A DNA stretch of 10,936 nt, from contig CAYJLG010000057.1 of the NCBI GenBank assembly GCA_964371035.1, forward strand, positions 1-10,936. The letters are read 5' to 3'. A program made the translations under genes and the position numbers. Below, in pieces: positions 6,835 through 10,936 of this stretch; the first letter of the stretch is position 1; the number at the start of each line of letters is the position of its first letter. The notes under the pieces were generated by a model. The model searched no databases, was not told the origin of the DNA, and saw nothing but the letters and a program-made list of their open reading frames with translations. Origin of the DNA: UBA1535 sp964371035 (GTDB lineage Bacteria; Bacillota; Clostridia; Tissierellales; Sedimentibacteraceae).

Positions 6835-8622
6835 CTATCTCAACTTCAACTCTTCCAACAATGCAAGGCCGAAAAATCCCGAGGTGTATTGACATGCTAC
6901 ATTGAAGAATTGTCTGTACCCGACAGCGCCAACTTCGGAGTTCCCCGGGATGCAACCGTATGCTTCAAGATCGGAGCCTAAATATTGATTATTGATACAC
7001 CAATTTAAAGCCTTTCGTGCAGCGGCAAGATACCTTGTGTATTTTGTTTCTTGATATATTTGATAGAACAAAAGACTCCAAAGTGCAACAGCTTTTTCCC
7101 CTATTCCGGTGTAGGAGTAATGCTCATCAAGCCGAAAATTAAATGAACCGTCGTCGTTTTGATATTTAACCATATTGTCGGACAAGGCGATGGCTCTTTC
7201 TATATATTTGTTTTCCGGATCGCAACATTTTGCGGCGGCAAGTAGCCCAATGAGCGCCCAGCCCTGTCCGCGAGACACGAGCATGTCGTCCCATTTTATG
7301 ATGATCTCTTTTGTTTCAAGATTGTATTTTCTTTCCCAAAATCCATTTGGTGTGTCGAACACCTCTAAATGCCTGTCCATATACAGTTTGCAAAGCTCGG
7401 CATATTTTTTATCGCCGGTGGCTAAATAAAGTTCGCTCAGCCCAATCGCCCCAAAACCCGACTCATCTATGGTCGTGGCGGTGAAATATTCCCCCTCCGG
7501 CATATATTCCTGTGGCGGAACAATATAGTCATTTAACTGCTGTTCGATGTTTTTTGCAAGTTTTTCATTCGCGACGATAAAGGCATGGTCATTTGTGTAA
7601 TTGTAGATAGGAATCCATCCCCATCCCGCCAAAAAGCCGGAATCGGACGCACCGTTCACCAGCTCGCCGTATCCGTTTTGCAGTTCGGTATATTCCTTGT
7701 CCCAGTGGTTACATATCGACCATCTTGTCGTGCCGGCACCGTCCATAACGTGCTCTTTGTTGTGCACCTGTAGGCGAAGCGTAGTCAGACCCGCTCTGTA
7801 GGCGGTGTCGCAAAGTAGCTCTTTAGTAAACTCGGGGAAGGCGATGTTGCTACTTGCCGCGTCCATCAATAATTTAATGGACGGTCCCCAACCCCAAGCC
7901 CAGGTGGGTTGAATATAGCTCTTGCTATCCAGATCATAAAAGAGATAAAACCCTTTGTTTTGAGGAGCGGTGGAGTTTTTTATTACTGACGACATGACAA
8001 AATGCAGGGTGCTCTCCAGTGCCGCCTTGACCTTGTCCTGAGGGAAACTGCAAACGTTAAATTTATGAGGATGACATTTAATTTCCGCTGTGTCGACAAC
8101 GACCTCCTGACCGCTTTCTTCGTAATAAGAAGTAACGGTGCCGGAAAAATCCTGTGTCAATAGTTCTATAGATGTTTCCACCGTGGTGTTGATGGTAGGT
8201 ATCCTGTTAACCGGAAGTTCCACAAAAAATTCGGTGGGCACTATGTCTTTACTCAACACATAAAGACCGTTTTCCCACGGGGTAATTTCATCGGCATCTA
8301 CGATGGCAGTGCCATTATCAGCGGTGTGGGATTTTTTATTGTAGTAACCGTTTAGGTGAAATGAAACCGGTTCGGTGGAGGAAAAATTTATGCGTCCCCA
8401 CATCGCAGGTGTTATCTTCACATCCACCGTGGGAAGCCACAACTCCCTGTCTTTTCTCGGTAAATTCGAGATCCAGTTTGCCGGCGTATTGTCCGATCTT
8501 TGACTCAAGTTTACGATATTTTTATTTCTGTCGCTCTTAATTTTAAGTATTAGAGTATCTACCCCATGTGGAAAATCCACGTTGATAAAAATTTCCTTTT
8601 TGTATTGTTTGAGTGTTATCAT
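6835..8622 (-). CDS. Uncharacterised (alpha/alpha)6-barrel protein, GH88/GH105-like C-terminal half
   Basis: A 595-residue protein with no signal peptide. Residues about 1-200 are beta-rich, probably a sandwich domain. Residues about 225-595 have the alternating helix and aromatic pattern of an (alpha/alpha)6 toroid: WAWGWGPSIKLLMDAAS (241-257), DESGFGAIGLSELYLATGD (386-404), KWDDMLVSRGQGWALIGLLAA (443-463), and YSYTGIGEKAVALWSLLF (502-519). The S-R-G-Q-G-W motif is close to the R-G-Q-A-W of GH88 and R-G-N-G-W of GH105, which supports a hydrolase or lyase acting on uronic-acid glycans. The acidic residues D386, E387, D445 and D446 are candidates for catalysis but unproven. It follows the second permease by 16 bases, with AAAGGA ahead of the ATG at 8622, so it belongs to the transport operon and probably acts in the cytoplasm on imported oligosaccharide. 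A polysaccharide lyase or another toroid family is possible. The family is not identified. Confidence 0.6.
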   Translation of the reverse strand: MITLKQYKKEIFINVDFPHGVDTLILKIKSDRNKNIVNLSQRSDNTPANWISNLPRKDRELWLPTVDVKITPAMWGRINFSSTEPVSFHLNGYYNKKSHTADNGTAIVDADEITPWENGLYVLSKDIVPTEFFVELPVNRIPTINTTVETSIELLTQDFSGTVTSYYEESGQEVVVDTAEIKCHPHKFNVCSFPQDKVKAALESTLHFVMSSVIKNSTAPQNKGFYLFYDLDSKSYIQPTWAWGWGPSIKLLMDAASSNIAFPEFTKELLCDTAYRAGLTTLRLQVHNKEHVMDGAGTTRWSICNHWDKEYTELQNGYGELVNGASDSGFLAGWGWIPIYNYTNDHAFIVANEKLAKNIEQQLNDYIVPPQEYMPEGEYFTATTIDESGFGAIGLSELYLATGDKKYAELCKLYMDRHLEVFDTPNGFWERKYNLETKEIIIKWDDMLVSRGQGWALIGLLAAAKCCDPENKYIERAIALSDNMVKYQNDDGSFNFRLDEHYSYTGIGEKAVALWSLLFYQIYQETKYTRYLAAARKALNWCINNQYLGSDLEAYGCIPGNSEVGAVGYRQFFNVACQYTSGFFGLALLEELKLR

Positions 8623-8638
8623 CTTCTTCCTTTCAAAT

Positions 8639-9496
8639 TTAGCCTTTGACGGCGCCCATCGTCACTCCCTTGGTGAAATATTTTTGCAGGAACGGGTAGA
8701 CGCATAAAATCGGTATTACCGCAATCACTATTGTCGCCATCTTAAATCCCTCGGGATTAAGTGCGAATTCTCCGCCACCATTCAGATCGTCCGAGACCAG
8801 CTCAATAATGTTGCGCAACACCACCTGCAACGGCAGAACGGACGGAGTATTTATGTATATACCGGCATAAAAAAACTCGTTCCAGTGATAGACAGCATAA
8901 AACAGCGATACCGTGGCAAGGGATGCCTTGGACATGGGGAGCACTATAGAGGTTAGCAGTTTCGGGTGGCTACAGCCGTCAATTTCTGCCGCCTCTATAA
9001 TGCTTTCCGGAATATTCTTAAAAAATTTGTTAAGTATAAGAAGATTGTATACGTTAACACCCACGTGGAGGATAAGCGCCCAAAGGGTGTCTAATAAACC
9101 CAAATCTTTGATAACCAAATAGGTAGGAATCATTCCGGCGGAAAAAAGCATGGGAAACACCACAAAGACGGTCAACAATCTTCGAAACGGTAGATTTTCT
9201 CTCGACAGCGGATATGCCATTAAAATGGTTAAGAGCATATTTATTCCGGTGCCTATCACCGCCAAAAAGACGGAGTTAAAAAAACCTTGATAGAGAGTTT
9301 CTTGACTTAAAGCGTACTCATACGCCTGTAGGGAAAAGCCATCGGGGATTAAATACAACCCACCGATAGATGAACTGCCGGGGTCGGAAAACGAATACAT
9401 GACCACATACCAAAACGGATATAGCATGATAAGTGTTACTATTACAAAAAACAGATAGTTTAGTACGGTGTAAATTGAAATTTTGCTCTTTCTCAT
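8639..9496 (-). CDS. Sugar ABC transporter permease, YtcP/MalG-like (CUT1 family)
   Basis: A 285-residue inner-membrane permease with about six membrane segments (roughly 9-29, 72-94, 106-128, 137-155, 191-210, 253-271). The cytoplasmic EAA loop that contacts the ATPase is present at about 168-187 as EAAEIDGCSHPKLLTSIVLP. The GLYLIPDGFSLQAYEYAL start and the KGVTMGAVKG C-terminus are typical of the YtcP group. The start is the ATG at 9496, whose bases overlap the TGA of the upstream permease (ATGA), with GGAGGG six bases ahead. A TTG at 9517 was discarded. The overlap implies translational coupling to the LplB-like partner, with which it should form a heterodimeric channel for an oligosaccharide. 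No ATPase gene is nearby; in Firmicutes these transporters often share an MsmX-like ATPase encoded elsewhere. Confidence 0.94.
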   Translation of the reverse strand: MRKSKISIYTVLNYLFFVIVTLIMLYPFWYVVMYSFSDPGSSSIGGLYLIPDGFSLQAYEYALSQETLYQGFFNSVFLAVIGTGINMLLTILMAYPLSRENLPFRRLLTVFVVFPMLFSAGMIPTYLVIKDLGLLDTLWALILHVGVNVYNLLILNKFFKNIPESIIEAAEIDGCSHPKLLTSIVLPMSKASLATVSLFYAVYHWNEFFYAGIYINTPSVLPLQVVLRNIIELVSDDLNGGGEFALNPEGFKMATIVIAVIPILCVYPFLQKYFTKGVTMGAVKG

Positions 9497-10455
9497 GCGA
9501 TTCCCTCCCCGCCCCAAATGCGACTAATCTTATTTGTTATCATTACAAGTGATAAAGCGATAATGGATTTAAACATATCGATCGTTGCCGCAAAACTATA
9601 TCTGCCCTGTGTCAGACCCTCACGGTATACAAAGGTATCAAATATATCAATCGTTTCGGTAGTGACCGGGTTTTGTAATACCAATATCTGTTCAAAACCG
9701 GCATTCATAATTCTGCCGACCTTTAATATCAACATGAGGATGATTATGTTGGATATGGTTGGGATCGTAATATTGATAATCTGTTTAAATTTGTTGGCAC
9801 CCTCTATCTCGGCGGCTTCATATAACGCAGGGTCAATCTGGGTCAACGCCGCCATATATATTATGGTGCTCCAACCGGACTCTTTCCAAATGTCAGAAAG
9901 AATGATGACGGAATAGATGGAATCTTTGTCTGCCATGATATTAAACGCCTCTATATCAAAAAGACGGAACAAGTCTCCGATAGCGCCACTTACCGGTGAA
10001 AAAAAGTTGAGCATAATTCCCGATATAACCACCCATGATAGAAAGTGTGGCAGGTACAACAGTGACTGTGACAACCTTTTAAAAGCAGTGCAACGAATTT
10101 CATTCAACATAATTGCCAGTATGATAGGTATCGGAAATCCAAAAATAATCTTTCCAAAACTGATGCTAAGAGTGTTAAGAAATATGCGTGAAAAGTCCGG
10201 CGAAGAGAACACCTCGGAAAAATTCTCAAAACCAACCCATTCGCTGTCCCAAATACCTGCAAAAATGTCATAGTCTTTAAAAGCGATTACCAACCCAAAC
10301 ATCGGGAGATAACGAAAGATTATAAAATATACGATACCGGGCAACAACATCAAATATAACATTTTATATTTAGCAAGATGTGCAAAACGGTTTTTTTGAC
10401 AGGCATTTGTTGGTGCCTGTACATTGCCGACAAGGTTTTTTGAAATTTTTCTCAT
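9493..10455 (-). CDS. Sugar ABC transporter permease, LplB/MalF-like (CUT1 family)
   Basis: A permease of about 320 residues. Numbered from the ATG at 10455, it has a first membrane segment near 31-50, the family segment VGFENF at 74-79, the EAA loop at 213-232 (EAAEIEGANKFKQIINITIP), and an LplB-type C-terminus with NAGFEQILVLQNP (251-263) and DTFVYREGLTQGRYSFAAT. It imports a sugar together with the YtcP-like partner whose start overlaps its stop. The start is uncertain. The ATG at 10455 has AAGGA 11 bases ahead; an ATG at 10536 would add 27 mostly basic residues and lacks a ribosome site. I prefer 10455 on family length. It is the first gene of the operon and lies just left of the hairpin array. 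The expected solute-binding protein gene is not adjacent. Confidence 0.9.
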   Translation of the reverse strand: MRKISKNLVGNVQAPTNACQKNRFAHLAKYKMLYLMLLPGIVYFIIFRYLPMFGLVIAFKDYDIFAGIWDSEWVGFENFSEVFSSPDFSRIFLNTLSISFGKIIFGFPIPIILAIMLNEIRCTAFKRLSQSLLYLPHFLSWVVISGIMLNFFSPVSGAIGDLFRLFDIEAFNIMADKDSIYSVIILSDIWKESGWSTIIYMAALTQIDPALYEAAEIEGANKFKQIINITIPTISNIIILMLILKVGRIMNAGFEQILVLQNPVTTETIDIFDTFVYREGLTQGRYSFAATIDMFKSIIALSLVMITNKISRIWGGEGIA

Positions 10456-10566
10456 ATATGGACCATTCCTTCTTCGGTGTTTTTGTTGAATTTTATTCCT
10501 TTTCAACCTCCTGTGCCGAAAAGGAACAAAATTCATAGTTTAAAAATAATTGACCGTATTTAATGC

Positions 10567-10699
10567 CTGCTGAACAACTTAAAAATAGCTTTCCCAAGCT
10601 ACTAAAAGCTATTTTTAAGTTGTCAAAGTGCAAGGGTTTTCCCGATATTCAGACAAAAGCCTTGCACTTTGATTTTCGCCTAAAGCGAAAATTCAGCAG
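10567..10699. repeat. Four-branched (cloverleaf-like) inverted repeat
   Basis: The outer stem CTGCTGAA (10567-10574) pairs with TTCAGCAG (10692-10699). Inside lie three hairpins with almost no unpaired bases between them. The first is 10574-10592 with 10605-10623, 19 perfect pairs around a 12-base loop. The second is 10624-10640 with 10655-10671: 12 pairs, one G/G mismatch, then four pairs. The third is ATTTTCGC (10672-10679) with GCGAAAAT (10685-10692) and a five-base loop. This density of perfect pairing is far above chance. Because the arms are symmetrical, the transcribed strand cannot be decided. Confidence 0.8.
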
Positions 10700-10719
10700 A
10701 TAGCATCAATTAAAGCCGT

Positions 10720-10766
10720 AAAATTGGCACGTTTTGCCAGTTTTACAACAAACGCGTAGCGTTTGT
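10720..10766. repeat. Two adjacent hairpins
   Basis: AAAATTGGCA (10720-10729) pairs with TGCCAGTTTT (10735-10744) with one T/G wobble and a five-base loop. Three bases on, ACAAACGC (10748-10755) pairs with GCGTTTGT (10759-10766) around a GTA loop. Confidence 0.7.
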
Positions 10767-10802
10767 GCAGAATGTTAAAAAAACTTGTAAATCCCTTAAA
10801 AT

Positions 10803-10926
10803 GTCAAATTCGGTGACATGCGCGGCGAATTTGACCTTCGACAAATGGCTTCGCAAAGCCATTTGTGGGGGAGGGTACCGAGAGGGGATGCATCCCCTCT
10901 CGGAGCTGTCGAACTTTTTCGACAGC
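10803..10926. repeat. Four consecutive perfect hairpins
   Basis: GTCAAATTCG (10803-10812) pairs with CGAATTTGAC (10826-10835). ACAAATGGCTT (10841-10851) pairs with AAGCCATTTGT (10856-10866) over a four-base loop. A loopless 26-base palindrome with 13-base arms runs from 10878 to 10903, beginning CCGAGAGGGGATG. GCTGTCGAA (10905-10913) pairs with TTCGACAGC (10918-10926). All arms are perfect, and spacers between hairpins are 1-11 bases. No T-tract follows on either strand. Confidence 0.78.
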
Positions 10927-10936
10927 CTGAACAAAC

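Larger units (their letters stand above)
10537..10936. other. Non-coding palindrome-rich region upstream of the transport operon
   Basis: About 400 bases with no credible gene. A short minus-strand frame at 10934-10743 is an artefact of the palindromes. Almost every stretch between 10567 and 10926 belongs to an inverted repeat: one closing stem enclosing three hairpins, then six further hairpins. None is followed by a T-tract on either strand, so they are not ordinary intrinsic terminators. Candidate identities are a mosaic of intergenic palindromic repeats, a small non-autonomous mobile element, or a structured RNA. Any promoter of the permease operon should lie here or just left of it, but I see no convincing -35/-10 pair. 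Confidence 0.7.

Noticed and set aside
9493..9517. TTG start at 9517 for the second permease
   Set aside because: The ATG at 9496 has a GGAGGG site and the ATGA overlap typical of coupled permease genes; the TTG would add seven residues overlapping the upstream gene.
10574..10671. Intrinsic terminators upstream of the permease operon
   Set aside because: The stems are long, but no T-tract follows on either strand, so they do not fit the usual terminator form.
10567..10699. tRNA or tmRNA, because of the cloverleaf shape
   Set aside because: The arms are much longer than tRNA arms, and there is no acceptor CCA, T-loop consensus or anticodon-like loop.
10567..10926. CRISPR array
   Set aside because: The arms differ from hairpin to hairpin; there is no recurring direct repeat with regular unique spacers and no cas gene.
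10743..10934. Possible 63-residue minus-strand protein in the hairpin region
   Set aside because: It lies wholly within inverted repeats, has no ribosome binding site or recognisable domain, and is best explained as chance reading through palindromes.

Overview
This window reads as a chromosomal carbohydrate-utilisation locus from a Gram-positive, probably clostridial (gut-type Firmicutes) bacterium. The basis is the LplB/YtcP-type sugar ABC permeases without a local ATPase gene, a large membrane-anchored AraC-family sensor-regulator, strong AGGAGG-like ribosome binding sites and TTG start use. Species cannot be named from the sequence.

All recognisable genes lie on the minus strand, so transcription runs from the right edge to the left. 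In that order: a roughly 400-base non-coding stretch built almost entirely of back-to-back inverted repeats (10537-10936); two ABC permeases overlapping by ATGA (10455-8639); a 595-residue protein with a probable (alpha/alpha)6-barrel C-terminal half (8622-6835); the 3' remnant of a sulfatase gene (about 6780-6190); a strong-looking promoter (6171-6142); the sensor-regulator (6106-3908); a family GH88 unsaturated glucuronyl hydrolase (3875-2706); KduI (2684-1842); a KduD-type dehydrogenase (1832-1041); a discoidin-like protein (1027-236); and 235 bases of AT-rich intergenic DNA.

The genes fit one pathway. Uronic-acid-containing oligosaccharides, most likely unsaturated glycosaminoglycan fragments, enter through the ABC importer. 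GH88 removes the terminal unsaturated uronic acid, KduI isomerises the resulting 5-keto-4-deoxyuronate, and the KduD-type enzyme reduces it towards 2-keto-3-deoxygluconate. The sulfatase remnant and a dehydrogenase resembling those in streptococcal hyaluronate operons favour a glycosaminoglycan over pectin, but that is inference. Not seen here are a solute-binding protein, an ABC ATPase, any secreted lyase, an intact sulfatase, and KdgK/KdgA.

The least explained parts are the hairpin array upstream of the permeases, which includes a four-branched cloverleaf-like fold, the unassigned 595-residue protein, and the small cytoplasmic discoidin-like protein at the operon end.
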